This document shows, in pieces, positions 53,514 through 64,000 of a stretch of DNA of 64,000 nt (positions are counted from its first letter, which is position 1; each line of letters opens with the position of its first letter). This DNA comes from Asaia prunellae JCM 25354 (GTDB lineage: Bacteria; Pseudomonadota; Alphaproteobacteria; Acetobacterales; Acetobacteraceae). Where the stretch lies: the NCBI RefSeq assembly GCF_000613885.1, contig NZ_BAJV01000012.1, forward strand, positions 62,001 through 126,000. The letters run 5' to 3'. The position numbers and the translations under genes are program-made. The notes beneath the pieces are model-generated. The model did not search any database. It was given only the letters and a program-made list of their open reading frames with translations, and was not told the origin of the DNA.

Positions 53514-54083
53514 ATGAAGCAGGAAGGCACACATTATACGCTTGCTGCCTCTTTGCTGCACTGGTCAATTGCAGCGTTGATCCTGACCCAGATTGGCCTC
53601 GGTCTGGTGATGGATCACCTGACGTTCGACGACATGTTGGCGTTTTCCCTGTTTCAAACCCATCGCGCTCTGGGTATCGCGACGCTTCTGCTTGTTGCGC
53701 TTCGGGTCATCTGGCGTCTTGGTCATAAACCACCAGCGCTTCCAAAGACTCTGGCACCGAGCGCAAGAAAACTGGCGTCATCGACGCATTTTCTGCTCTA
53801 TGTCGGACAGATTCTTTCACCTCTGAGTGGCTGGGCTCTGGCTTCGGCATCGAGCCTTGCTTTGCCCCTGAGTCTTTTTGGCTTTTTTGACTGGCCACTC
53901 TTTCCTTTTCCCAGTGATGGCCGTTTCGAGGAACCACTTCGCACTCTACACCACTGGGCCGGCTGGATCCTGGCAGGGATCATCGCCGGACATATTGCGG
54001 CGGCTCTCTGGCACGGTCTGGTAAGAAAAGACGGTGTCTTCAGCCAGATACTTCCCCGGTCTGGAGCCGGAACACGATCCTGA
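53514..54083 (+). CDS. Cytochrome b561 family protein
   Basis: A 189-residue inner-membrane dihaem cytochrome with four helices. Haem-ligand His candidates are in LLHWSIAA (about 16), FQTHRALGI, STHFLLYVG and LHHWAGWIL. It could pass quinol electrons to periplasmic pseudoazurin. It starts 12 bp after the pseudoazurin gene. Confidence 0.85.
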   Translation: MKQEGTHYTLAASLLHWSIAALILTQIGLGLVMDHLTFDDMLAFSLFQTHRALGIATLLLVALRVIWRLGHKPPALPKTLAPSARKLASSTHFLLYVGQILSPLSGWALASASSLALPLSLFGFFDWPLFPFPSDGRFEEPLRTLHHWAGWILAGIIAGHIAAALWHGLVRKDGVFSQILPRSGAGTRS

Positions 54084-54260
54084 CTATCAAGTCAGGTCGT
54101 TGGCATAAAAACACACACGAAATCGGGATAAAAATGACCGTTTTATGTATTCGATAAAGTTTATGTGTGGAAATATGAAGTTTTTATAAACGGGTATTAT
54201 AATCCATTTTGTTTTTGTAAGTGATCGCGCCTTATCAAGATCAAAAATCAATGGTGCGTG

Positions 54261-56575
54261 ATGCGAAGACATATTCTGCTTTGTGGTTGTTTTCTTACCC
54301 AGGCGTTCTCCACAGCTCAGGCAGCAGCCCCTGATTCAAAATATGTCCCCTCAAAGCCGACGCACACGCACGCCAGATCTGTGGAAGAGAATGTGACCGT
54401 CTCTGCCAGACATCATGCGGCTGGTGGCGGTATGATGATTGCGCATACGACGCCTAAAACCATCAGCACACTGACGGCTGATTTCATTTCCAAACAATCA
54501 CCGATGTCCACGCCGACAGGCTGATTGCCAATTTGCCTGGTGTAGTAGCTTCCAGTCAGGGACCGCTGACGGCCTCATTCGAATCTTTTCACATACGTGG
54601 TCTGGATCGTACGGAAATTGGCGTAACCCTTGAAGGTATTCCTGCGGCCAACCCCTTTACCTATAGTGTTTATACGCCTTCCATGGTGGACCCCGAGAAC
54701 ATGGGTTCAATCTCTGTCATGCAAGGCTCATCCGACATGAATGCGCCCGTCTATAACGCAGTGGGCGCTCAGCTTTCCATGACCATGCGTCGCCCTGCCA
54801 CCCATCAGAACCTGTTCGTTCAGGCTTCTGGAGGCACGCATAGCCTGAACAAGGAGTTCCTGCGCTACGATACGGGAGAGATTGGCCATACTGGTGTGTA
54901 TGGTTTTGTTTCGGGCTCCTATTCGAGCGGCAATCTCTGGCGCGGGCCTGGTTCGGTCAGTCGCTGGCATGTCGACGCAGCACTTACCAAAAGCTGGAAT
55001 GCCAGCAGTGATTCAGAGGCGATTTTCGGCTATACGAAATCGGATCAGACATCATGGCTTTATCCGACACTGGGCCAGTGGCAGCACTATGGCGTGGGTT
55101 ATAATGCCAACAAGGATCCGTCTTCACCCGGCTTCTACGAGATCAACAAGCGTAATACCGGCACGGTTTATGGGGCGCTGAAAAATCACTTCGAGTTCGA
55201 TCATGGACTGTCGTTCGATGCTACAGCGTATGGCGTGGAGTTCAACGGGCCGTATTTCTCAGGCGCGACTGTACCGGTTTCGAATGGTTATATCGGCACG
55301 CAGCGTTACGATCATCTCGACGGTTATGCGCCTTCTTCTGCGAGTGTCAGAACCGTTATGCATCAGCCCTGGTTCACCCTTTCTTCCGGTCTCACTCTGG
55401 TGGGAAGCTGGAAAAAATCCTTCAACACACTCAGTCTTTCCTATTGGTATTCTTACGCCAACCAGTCTTCGAACCAGCGTTATTACCCGCTCAATCAGGC
55501 CGGACAATGGACGCGCTCGACAGGGTACCTCACGGCTAATGGTTTGCCGATCAATGAAGATCCTGAAAATGCTGTGCAGCAGAGCAATACCATTGCGCTA
55601 AAAGACCGGATCAGCCTGCTGCATGACCGCCTGATTTTCGAGGCAGCCCTCAAGACCGGCATGTTCAATCGGCAATACACGATGGATCTGCCAGGGGCGT
55701 CGCCCTATAAATCGGTCAGGAATGTTTTCATTCCTGCGCCACAAGTGACGATGAGCTACCGGTTTGCGCCAGCGCATCAGGTCTATATCAACGGGACGAC
55801 CGGCTATCGCCTGCCAAGCAGTCTGAGTTCGCAGGTTTCGATGATCAGCCATTTTACCGGTCAGCCCACGAGCAAGCCTCTGGATCCTTACGAACCGGAA
55901 TATATGATTGGTGAGGAAATCGGCTATCGCTATAGCGGGGTCATGATGGCGAATATCGCCTATTTTCACTACAACATGACCCATCATCAGATCACCAGCT
56001 CGATGTATCAGCCCGGTACGACAAACATGATCTCACAGATTATCGATGCGGGCGGTCAGCAAGCCGATGGCGTACAGCTGGAACTCGCAACCCGGCCCTG
56101 GCATCATTTGAGCGCTTATGCGTCAGGTCAGTACATGACGTCACGCATCGGCAACAACGTTTCCTATCAGGGTGATTATCTGCCGACGAAAGGCAAGCAG
56201 GAACCTGGAGCGCCCAAATTCCTGGCGACGGCCGGTCTCAGTTATGATGATGGCGCGAATTTCGGCACGTTCAATCTGCGTTACTCGGATGCGCAATATG
56301 CGACTCTCATGAATGATCAGAGCATTCCATCCTATATGACTGCGGATATTTCCATGGGGCGCAGATTGCCGAAAATCGGTCGCGTTTCGCCGAAACTGAT
56401 GCTGAATCTGATCAATATTTCGGACCAGCATTACCTGTCAGGTGTTTACGGCTATACTGCAGCTGCAAATGCGCATCGAGGCGTTTATGGCAGCTCCCTG
56501 ACCGGTGCCCAGCCGACCTATGATATTGGCTCGGGCTTTGCTGCTGTTGTCAGTATATCCGGTAATTACGAATGA
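54261..56575 (+). CDS. TonB-dependent receptor, frameshifted as sequenced
   Basis: An outer-membrane receptor of about 770 residues. The signal peptide is HILLCGCFLTQAFSTAQA, and a His-rich linker and SVEENVTVSARH follow. The plug continues across a one-base loss near 54520 (NLPGVVASSQGPLTASFESF, then HIRGLDRTEIGVTLEGIPAA). The barrel ends with FAAVVSISGNYE. No Fur box is apparent upstream, and the substrate may not be iron. The 177-bp upstream region is AT-rich. A hairpin lies about 115 bp downstream. Confidence 0.83.
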
Positions 56576-56690
56576 ATGCCGGCAAAGAAAAATCCATATA
56601 AAGGACGAATGTCTGATGGATGGTCTGGGTGCTGATCCACACAATTCTGTCAGAGGGTCGGGTTGAAAACAGTTCGAATGATTTCAGAAA

Positions 56691-56721
56691 AGCAGGATTT
56701 CCGGATTGACGAAATCCTGCT
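56691..56721 (+). terminator. 11-bp hairpin after the TonB receptor
   Basis: AGCAGGATTTC pairs with GAAATCCTGCT around a 9-base loop, in the 280-bp gap before the M48 gene. No other feature is seen in that gap. Confidence 0.55.
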
Positions 56722-56855
56722 GAGATCGGGAGAATCTTCGACAGAGCTGTTGTGGCTGAAACAATAAAAAACTGAAATAACATAGTTTTTTTACACATAC
56801 AAAATGATTCAATATAATAGATAATAAACTCCTTCTGATGTGACGGCTGAATATA

Positions 56856-57667
56856 ATGGAAAATTTCCTTTCTTGTTCAAAGGCAAGGTCTTGGCGTCTT
56901 GCCGTGTTGGGCGGTTTTGCACTCTCCATTTCAGGTTGTGCAAGTATCGCTGAAATGTCTGGCAATGATACGAATTCACTGAACCTCAAGTCAGAACAAC
57001 AATACGCCCAAATAGTCGACAATGCGTCGCAGAAGAATGCGCTTGTTACCAGTGGCGCCATGTACGATCAGGTTCGCCGGGTTCTGAGCCGCCTCGAGCC
57101 GATAGCTGATCAGCCAATACAACGGGCGTTCCTTTCAAGTGGCAGCTGGCATTGTTCCGGAGTAATGAAATCAATGCCTGGGTTATGCCTGGTGGCCGGG
57201 TGGGTGTTTATACGGGCCTGATACAGACGCTTCATCTTTCTGATGCTGAAGTGGCAGCCGTATTGGGGCATGAAATGATTCATGCTCTGGAAGAGCATTC
57301 GAAGGAGAAAGCAGGGCAACAGACTCTTTCAAGCCTGGCTACCGTGGCCATGAGTGCTTATGCGGGCAGTAATGCGGGAGCCCTCCTGGGAGCGGCTTCA
57401 CAGATGGGAATAGGCTTGCCTTTTTCGCGCCGCCTTGAGACCAGAGCTGATCTGGGTGGTCTGATGATCATGGCGCAAGCCGGATATGATCCTCATGCGG
57501 CTATAAGCCTCTGGCAGAAAATGGCCTCTCTCAAGGGGCAGTCCAATACAGGGGGGCTGGCGCGTTTCCTGTCTGATCATCCTGAAGATGCTGAGCGTCA
57601 GAAAGCAATTGAAGCGGCGTTGCCCCGTGCTATGGCGCTTTATAATCAGGCACAGCATCCCGCCTGA
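56856..57667 (+). CDS. M48-family metallopeptidase lipoprotein, frameshifted as sequenced
   Basis: A protein of about 270 residues with a lipobox (LSISGCAS) and a zinc peptidase domain. HEMIH (HExxH) is in VLGHEMIHALEEHS and the third ligand Glu is in LETRADLGG. It resembles LoiP/YggG- and BepA-type envelope proteases. The two frames join near 57125, where CGGGCG stands for CGGGGCG, one lost G (VPFKWQLALFRSNEINAW follows). A shared terminator separates it from pgm. Confidence 0.83.
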
Positions 57668-57692
57668 TCCGAACGCCTTTCAATGGTAAAAA

Positions 57693-57719
57693 AGGCTCTT
57701 TCCCATCGGGAAAGAGCCT
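57693..57719. terminator. Bidirectional terminator between the M48 gene and pgm
   Basis: A perfect 12-bp stem AGGCTCTTTCCC/GGGAAAGAGCCT with loop ATC lies between convergent genes. An A-run on its left gives a T-run for the minus-strand gene; TTCATTT follows for the plus strand. Confidence 0.85.
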
Positions 57720-57726
57720 CTTCATT

Positions 57727-59371
57727 TCAGGCATTGAAGAGTGCCGAGATGGCGGTCTGGGCATCCTTCTGGATCTGTTTCAGATGGGCTTCGCTGACGA
57801 AACTCTCGGCATAGATCTTGTAGACATCTTCCGTACCGGAAGGACGGGCGGCAAACCAGCCGTTCTCGGTCGTCACCTTCAGCCCGCCAATGGCAGCGTC
57901 GTTGCCGGGTGCGCGTGTCAGTGTGGCCGTTACCGGATCACCTGCCAGATGGGTCATGGAAAGATTTTCTGGCGTGAGTTTCGAAAGAATGGCTTTCTGC
58001 TCAGGGTTCGCAGCCGCGTCGATACGCTGATAGAAAGGGGCACCGAGTTCGGCTGTCAGCGCATGGTAATGTTCTGCCGGTGTCTTGCCGGTCACGGCAG
58101 TGATTTCGGCAGCCAGCAGACCAAGAATCAGGCCATCCTTGTCGGTTGACCAGACGCTGCCGTCACGACGCAGGAAGGAAGCGCCCGCGCTTTCCTCGCC
58201 ACCAAAGCCAAGACTGCTTCATAGAGGCCATCGACGAACCATTTGAATCCGACAGGCACCTCCACCACATCGCGGCCAATCTTTCTCGCAACACGATCAA
58301 TAAGAGCCGAACTGACCAGCGTCTTGCCGATTTTTGCGTTTTCGCTCCAGCCCTTGCGCTGGGTGAAGAGGTACCAGATCGCGACAGCCAGGTAATGATT
58401 GGGATTCATCAGCCCATCGGGGCGTGAGACAATGCCGTGGCGATCGGCGTCGGTATCGGTGGCAAAGGCAACGTCGAATTCGGAGCCCATACCAATCAGA
58501 CGTGCCATGGCGTAGGGTGAGGAGCAATCCATGCGGATCTGCCCGTCCCAGTCTGCCGTCATGAAGCCGAAAGCGGGGTCGAGTTCGTTGCTGACGATTT
58601 TAGCTTTCAGACCGTATTTCCTGATGATGGCAGGCCAGTAATCGAGCGCTGCACCACCCAGCGGGTCAATGCCGATACGGATAGTCGACTGACGGATCGC
58701 ATCCATATCAATCACGGCGCCAGATCATCCACATAAGGCGTGATGAAATCATGACCGCGCACGCAGTCGGCCTTTCGCGCTTCTTCATAGGGCAGGCGAT
58801 GAACGTCTTTCAGACCGGCTGACAGAAAGGCATTGGCCTGATCCTGGATCACCTTGGTGATATCGGTATCGGCGGGACCACCATGGGGTGGATTATATTT
58901 GAAGCCACCATCGACCGGTGGATTATGCGACGGGGTAATCACCACCCCGTCAGCCAGCCCTTCACTGCGGCCTTTGTTATAGGTCAGGATAGCATGTGAG
59001 ACGACAGGTGTCGGGGTGAAACGATCATTGCAGTCAATGCGGACTTCCACGCCATGCGCGGCAAAGACCTCGATGGCCGAACGCTGCGCCGGGCCGGAAA
59101 GTGCGTGGGAATCAATGCCGATAAAAAGCGGCCCGGTGATTCCTTTCTCATTTCGATAGCGGCAGATCGCCTCGCTGATGGCCAGAATATGATTTTCGTT
59201 GAAGCTGGTATGCAGTGATGAACCACGATGCCCGGATGTGCCAAAGGAAACGCGCTGCGTAGAAACAGTCGGGTCAGGCTTGCGGTTGTAATAGGCAGCG
59301 ATCAGGGCCGGAATATCGGCCAGATCGGCTGCGGGCAGCGTCTTGCCGGCGAGGGGGCTGACAGTCGTCAT
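57727..59371 (-). CDS. pgm: Phosphoglucomutase (alpha-D-glucose type), two frameshifts as sequenced
   Basis: Interconverts glucose-1- and glucose-6-phosphate, about 548 residues. The N-terminal frame has [10 protein letters not shown] and the phosphoserine loop [14 protein letters not shown]. The second has the metal loop DTDADRHGI and [14 protein letters not shown]. The third has the phosphate-binding [10 protein letters not shown]. Joins near 58715 (GGCGCC for GGCGGCC) and 58210 each equal one lost base. All catalytic parts are present, so the gene is probably functional. Confidence 0.9.
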
Positions 59372-59617
59372 GAAATCAAATCCTTGAACATGCGGGCATA
59401 AACCATGGCGTCAGGTGAAACCGCCTGAAGACATGAAGTCAATGTGTCAGGTCGGGTTGCCTGTGCTTTTGACGGTCTGTCAGGACGTCGGGAACAGTCA
59501 GATGTGATTTGTCACGAATGATTGATAACAACTTGTTATAAATCCGTTTTGGTCCTGATACTGTAGAATGGCGTTATGGAACGCGGCGCGTGTCGCAAGA
59601 CCCATTCACAGGACAAG
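59372..59617. promoter_or_regulatory. Divergent promoter region pgm / gluconolactonase
   Basis: A 246-bp spacer, AT-rich near 59500-59550 (ATTGATAACAACTTGTTATA). Promoters for both genes are expected here, but no operator is recognised. Confidence 0.35.
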
Positions 59618-60807
59618 ATGATGGACCTGAATCTCCCCCTCGCCCGTAGAGGGTTTTTGACTACAGCCCTGAGCGGTGTTGCCTGCGCTGCCCTGCCAGC
59701 CAGAGCGGCTTCAGAAGTGACCGTCAGCCCGCCAAGTGTGGTCAGCCAGCCTGCGCGCCAGTGGGGCAGTGCAGCCGGGCCTGCCTATTTTCCGGATCCG
59801 GATGTTCTGGCGCTCGACCCGTCTTTTAACGCCCTGACCTATTTCGCGGCGCCTATCAGACGAATCTGGGACAAGGGTGTCTGGACAGAGGGGCCGGCCT
59901 GGAGCAGCGAAGGGCGCTATCTTGTTTTCAGCGATGTCGTGCGGTCCAAGGCATTGCGCTATGTCTGGGAGACGGGCGAGGTGTCCGAATTCCGCCCTGA
60001 CAGTTATTCCGCAAATGGCAATTGTTTTGATTATCAGGGGCGCCTGATTACCTGTGAAGATTTTTTCCGTCGTCTGGTACGCTTCGAGCATGACGGAAGT
60101 GTCACGGTTCTGGCCGACAAATTCGAAGGCAAGGGTCTGAACTCACCTAATGACGTGGTGGTTCATCCCGATGGAAGTATCTGGTTCACCGATCCCGGTT
60201 ACGGGACCAATATCAGCGAGGGACATGCTGATGAACCGGGCGGTCCGACCAATCCCGATGGCAAAATCAAGTGGAAGATCGGCCGTGAACTGATTGGCGA
60301 GATCGGTGGCGTCAGACGTCAGCAGGATCATGTGTTCCGTCTTGCTCCCGATGGCACGCTCAAGGCTGTTCTGGCCGAAAAGGACATTACCTGCCCGAAC
60401 GGTCTGGTCTTCTCTCCTGATTTCAAGAAGCTTTACATTGCTTCCACTCCGGCAGGACCGGGTCAGACCAAGGGGGGTGACCAGGCCATCCACGTTTATG
60501 ATGTGCAGGGTGACAGCCTGACCAACGGGCGCGTTTTTGCAGATATGCGCCTGCATGGTGCACAGATGAACCTGACGGATTCCGGGCTGATGTCTATGGC
60601 AACCTCTGGTGCGGTGTAACTGGCCCTCTTGGTCTGTGTGGCGTTTTTGTTTTTAACCCGCTGGGTGTGCTGATCGGTCGTATCCGTCTTCCGCAGGGCT
60701 GCTCGAACCTGACTTTTGCCGGGCCGAAGCGTGATCATATCATTATGTGCGCTGGCAGTGCCTTGTTCATGCTTCAGGTTGGTGTGCAGGGTGCAGCCCC
60801 ATCCTGA
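59618..60807 (+). CDS. gnl: Periplasmic gluconolactonase (SMP-30 family), frameshifted as sequenced
   Basis: Hydrolyses gluconolactone made by periplasmic glucose oxidation, about 397 residues. A Tat-like signal (LARRGFLTTALSGVACAALPARA) follows the ATG at 59618. Propeller motifs are TEGPAWSSEGRYLVFSD, LNSPNDVVVHPDGSIWFTDPG and CPNGLVFSPD. A one-base loss near 60571 (AACCTG for AACCCTG) joins to DGFRADVYGNLWCGV and LPQGCSNLTFAG. It is typical of acetic acid bacteria. Confidence 0.87.
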
Positions 60808-60902
60808 TTCCTGCTTGAGAAATCCTGCCCCGTTTCCCCGTGCATAAAACCTCTCCGGGGCAGGATGCGTTCGGTCACAGTTCATTCCGAGAGGGGTATA
60901 TC

Positions 60903-61786
60903 ATGACAGCCATCGACGCATCGCAATCCGGTCATTTCTCCATTGGCGGAGATCTGAAGGTTGTTCGCCTCGGCTTCGGCGCCATGCGCATCACCGGTCA
61001 GGGTGTGTGGGGAGAACCGGAAAGCCGTGATCAGGCTCTTGCGACTCTCCGTCACACACGTGATCTGGGTATCACCCTTATTGATACGGCAGATTCCTAT
61101 GGTCCGTTCGTGTCTGAAGATCTGATAAAAGAGGCGTTGTTTCCCTATAATGATCAGGTCATTGCCACCAAGGGAGGGTTGACCCGGCATGGTCCTGATA
61201 TCTGGCGCCCGGTCGGTAATCCGGATTATCTCAGGCAGTGCGTATTGATGTCACTGCGTCGTCTCGGTGTTGCACGGATCGATCTGTGGCAGCTTCACCG
61301 GGTCGGGTCTGATTGTGCGCCCGAGATCCAGTTCGAGATAATTGCAAAAATGCGTGAAGAAGGCTGATACGTCATGTTGGCCTGTCCGAGGTTGACGTGC
61401 CGATGATTGAGCGGGCCAGCCGCTTCTTCCCGGTTGCAACCGTTCAGAACCGTTTCAATCTTGTCGATCGTAAATCCGAGGATGTTCTGGATTATTGCAC
61501 CGAACGCAATATCGGTTTCATGCCATGGGCGCCTCTGGCTGCCGGTTCTCTTGCCCGGTCTGGAACGGTACTTGATACGATCGCAAAAGAGCGGGAGGTA
61601 TCAGCCGGCCAGGTTGCTCTTGCATGGCTCTTGCATCGTTCCCCGGTCATGCTTCCCATCCCCGGAACCGGCAGTCCGTCTCATCTTGAAGACAATATGC
61701 GTGCAGCGGCGATCTCGTTAAACGCGGATGAGTGTGCGGCACTCGACAGGCAGGGGCGGGAAGTATGGGAAAAAGCGGACAAATAA
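60903..61786 (+). CDS. Aldo/keto reductase, frameshifted as sequenced
   Basis: An NADPH-dependent oxidoreductase of about 294 residues. Catalytic residues are visible: Asp and Tyr in [10 protein letters not shown], Lys in VIATKGG, His in WQLHRVG. The second frame has [27 protein letters not shown] and the usual C-terminus. The join at about 61364 reads GGCTGATA for GGCCTGATA, one lost C. The substrate is unknown. Confidence 0.87.
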
Positions 61787-61848
61787 GGCTTGTCCTGCCA
61801 TGATTGCAGGGGGCGACGGGGACAACGGAGAATGGTAGAATACGCTTT

Positions 61849-64000
61849 ATGATCAACGCCACCACCGCCCTTTCTTCCGCAGAGTTTTCCCTGATCTGGT
61901 TCTCTACCGCCTCGGGTGGCGGGGGTAGTACGCGTGTGCCGCTAGGGGGAGGAAGAAAGCCGACCGGGGGCGGTCAGTCTCCTCGTGGCCCCCGTTTTCG
62001 CCGGTGGCGGCAGGGTCTCGCGATTGCGGTCGGTGTTGTTCTGGTCGGGGTGGCCGGATCGGGATTGTTCATCTGGCATCAATATGAGCGCATTGCGTCC
62101 GATTTGCCGAGTGTCGATACGCTCAAGACGTACCAGCCGCCAACGGTCAGTCGGATTTACACCTCCGACGATCGGATCATGGCCGAACTCGCGGCAGAGC
62201 GAAGAATATATGTTCCGATCAATGCGATTCCGGAGCGGGTGAAAAATGCTTTTATCGCCCCCGAGGATCAGAACTTCTATACCCATGCCGGGCTGGATCC
62301 GCTTGCTATCCTTCGTGCAGAACTGACCAATCTCACCCATCGCAGCAAACGTGCATTGGGTGCATCGACCATTACCCAGCAAGTGGCGCGCAACATGCTG
62401 CTCAACAGCAATGCGCGTACGCTGGAACGCAAGGAAAAAGAAGCGCTTCTGGCGCTGCGTATCGAGCAGACGCTGAGCAAGAACAAGATTCTTGAGATCT
62501 ATCTTAATGGTATCTATCTCGGGAATGGTGCCTATGGCGTTGCAGCGGCGGCACAAACCTATTTCAACAAGCCTCTCGACCAGCTGACGGATGCCGAGGC
62601 AGCGTTTCTGGGGGCGTTGCCCAAATCACCTGCCAACTACAATCCTTATCGCCATCCTGAACGTGCTATCGAGCGTCGGAACTGGGTGCTGGATCGTATG
62701 GCCGACATTCATGCCATCACCCGCGAAGCGGCTGATGCCGGTCAGAAAGAGCCGCTCATTCCACATGACGCCGTGCGTTTCGGGCCTTTGCCCAATGCCG
62801 AGTGGTTCGGCAGCGAAGTCCGTCGTCAGCTGATTGATCGTTATGGTCCCGACCGCGCCATGCAGGGCGGGCTTGAGGTTCATACGAGTCTTGATCGCAA
62901 ACTGCAGGATGCGGCCACTCTCAATCTGAGACAGGGTCTCATGGAGTATGACCGTGCGCATAGTCGCTGGCGTGGCCCTGTTACCAGGCTGCATGAAGCG
63001 GGACTGGGCGATGGATGGCATACTGCCCTGAAAGAGGTCACGCCTCCCGCTGGCATGATCGATCAATGGCGTCTTGCGGTTCTTCTGAACCCTGCACAGG
63101 GTCGTGTAGGCTGGCTCTCCCATGGTGAAGCTCACGAAGGCCAGATCCTCCCCAAGGATCTCGGCTGGATGCGAAGTGGTAATGTATTGGCCGCGGGCGA
63201 TGTGGTCATGATCGAGCCGCAGGCCGACTCAGAGCATGTTGCCATACGTCAGGTTCCGAAAGTCGAAGGTGCGCTTGTGAGCCTTGATGCCCGTACCGGG
63301 CGGGTTCTGGCCATGGTCGGTGGCTGGTCCTTCAAGGAATCCCAGTTCAACCGTGCGACACAGGCGCTGCGTCAGCCGGGATCCTCGTTCAAACCCTTCG
63401 TCTATCTTGATGCGATGGAGCAGGGGATTCCGCCTTCGGAAAAATTTGATGACGCACCTGTTTCCTATGGTGACTGGCATCCCAAGAACTACGAAAAGGA
63501 TAACTGGGGACCAACGACGCTGCATGATGCGCTGCGCGAAAGCCGCAATCTCGTTACCATTCGTCTGGCAGCTCATCTTGGCATGAAATCGGTTGCTGAT
63601 ATGGCTATCTCGATTGGTCTGGTTGACCAGATGCCTCATGTGCTGCCTGCCGCACTTGGTGCCGTCGAGACGACCGTGCTGCGTGAGGCAGGGGCTTATG
63701 CCACCATCGCCAATGGCGGCAAACTGGTAACGCCCTCTCTCATTGATGCCGTGCTCGATCGGGATGGTACCGTGCTATGGCGGCCTGAGGGTATGGTCCT
63801 TGCCACCACCATGCAGGCTCCTGACCAGACAGCTACTGTCGCGGCTGCCACGCCTGCAGCACCTGCGTCCGACCCTGGCGCATCACCGGTCCCGGCATCT
63901 CCGGCGCAGCCATCTGTCACGACACCGGTTCCCGGTAGTGTGGAGGTGCCGGTCTTCAGGGATAACCGGCGTCAGGTCGCCAGTGCGGCCAGTGCCTATC
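61849..64000 (+). CDS. Penicillin-binding protein 1A (bifunctional), partial at window end
   Basis: Peptidoglycan glycosyltransferase/transpeptidase, open for at least 717 codons to the last base. After a Gly-rich cytoplasmic start there is one membrane helix (LAIAVGVVLVGVAGSGLFIW). The GT51 domain has EDQNFYTHAGLD and GASTITQQVARNML, and the transpeptidase domain has the Ser nucleophile in GSSFKPF and the SxN motif in ESRNLVT. A Pro/Ala-rich insert (APASDPGASPVPASPAQP) lies near the end. The KTG motif must lie beyond the window. Confidence 0.92.
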   Translation, partial: MINATTALSSAEFSLIWFSTASGGGGSTRVPLGGGRKPTGGGQSPRGPRFRRWRQGLAIAVGVVLVGVAGSGLFIWHQYERIASDLPSVDTLKTYQPPTVSRIYTSDDRIMAELAAERRIYVPINAIPERVKNAFIAPEDQNFYTHAGLDPLAILRAELTNLTHRSKRALGASTITQQVARNMLLNSNARTLERKEKEALLALRIEQTLSKNKILEIYLNGIYLGNGAYGVAAAAQTYFNKPLDQLTDAEAAFLGALPKSPANYNPYRHPERAIERRNWVLDRMADIHAITREAADAGQKEPLIPHDAVRFGPLPNAEWFGSEVRRQLIDRYGPDRAMQGGLEVHTSLDRKLQDAATLNLRQGLMEYDRAHSRWRGPVTRLHEAGLGDGWHTALKEVTPPAGMIDQWRLAVLLNPAQGRVGWLSHGEAHEGQILPKDLGWMRSGNVLAAGDVVMIEPQADSEHVAIRQVPKVEGALVSLDARTGRVLAMVGGWSFKESQFNRATQALRQPGSSFKPFVYLDAMEQGIPPSEKFDDAPVSYGDWHPKNYEKDNWGPTTLHDALRESRNLVTIRLAAHLGMKSVADMAISIGLVDQMPHVLPAALGAVETTVLREAGAYATIANGGKLVTPSLIDAVLDRDGTVLWRPEGMVLATTMQAPDQTATVAAATPAAPASDPGASPVPASPAQPSVTTPVPGSVEVPVFRDNRRQVASAASAY

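Overview
The window looks like chromosomal DNA of an acetic acid bacterium (Acetobacteraceae, Alphaproteobacteria). The basis is gene content and protein style: periplasmic gluconolactonase, a Hint-domain surface protein, accD-folC and alaC-hom-glpX-recJ gene orders, pseudoazurin, and moderately high GC. The genus is not claimed. The window starts inside a TonB-dependent receptor and ends inside a penicillin-binding protein 1A that reads open to the last base.

Layout. 1-1.1 kb: Fur-controlled siderophore receptor (minus). 1.4-4.4 kb: AT-richer glycan-type genes (methyltransferase, GT61 glycosyltransferase) around a gene-poor gap. 4.5-10.4 kb: zinc region, with zur, an unknown gene, L-asparaginase and a sugar transporter on the minus strand, divergent from znuA-znuC-znuB with a Zur operator between. 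10.6-12.1 kb: second sugar transporter. 12.1-19.5 kb: a tightly coupled five-gene operon (SWIM zinc finger, DUF5691, MoxR AAA+ ATPase, DUF5682, VWA). 19.9-22.2 kb: accD and folC. 22.2-24.9 kb: dihydropyrimidinase and a damaged NCS1 permease. 25.2-26.5 kb: secreted serine hydrolase. 26.8-33.8 kb: complete malonate decarboxylase operon mdcACDEGBFH. 33.9-40.5 kb: tRNA-Glu, recJ, glpX, hom, alaC and a lipoprotein. 40.7-43.3 kb: ClpP and two tandem ferritin-like diiron proteins. 43.5-49.4 kb: AIDA-like/Hint surface protein, FCD-type regulator, Fur-controlled TonB receptor. 49.5-54.1 kb: hemC, then exported KatG, pseudoazurin and cytochrome b561. 54.3-59.4 kb: third TonB receptor, M48 lipoprotein, phosphoglucomutase. 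59.6-64 kb: gluconolactonase, aldo/keto reductase, PBP1A.

The most important caution is that about 21 genes, including essential-type ones (clpP, pgm, glpX), are split by frameshifts. I traced 29 frame changes, and every one equals the net loss of one base (two bases in mdcA), mostly inside short G or C runs. This one-sided pattern points to deletion-type consensus errors rather than real gene decay. Coordinates of split genes are therefore given end to end. The NCS1 permease is different: about 100 residues are missing from its interior.

The least-described system here is the SWIM/DUF5691/MoxR/DUF5682/VWA operon. Next come the ClpP-linked diiron protein pair and the KatG/pseudoazurin/cytochrome b561 cluster. 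No insertion sequences, phage genes or CRISPR arrays were seen.
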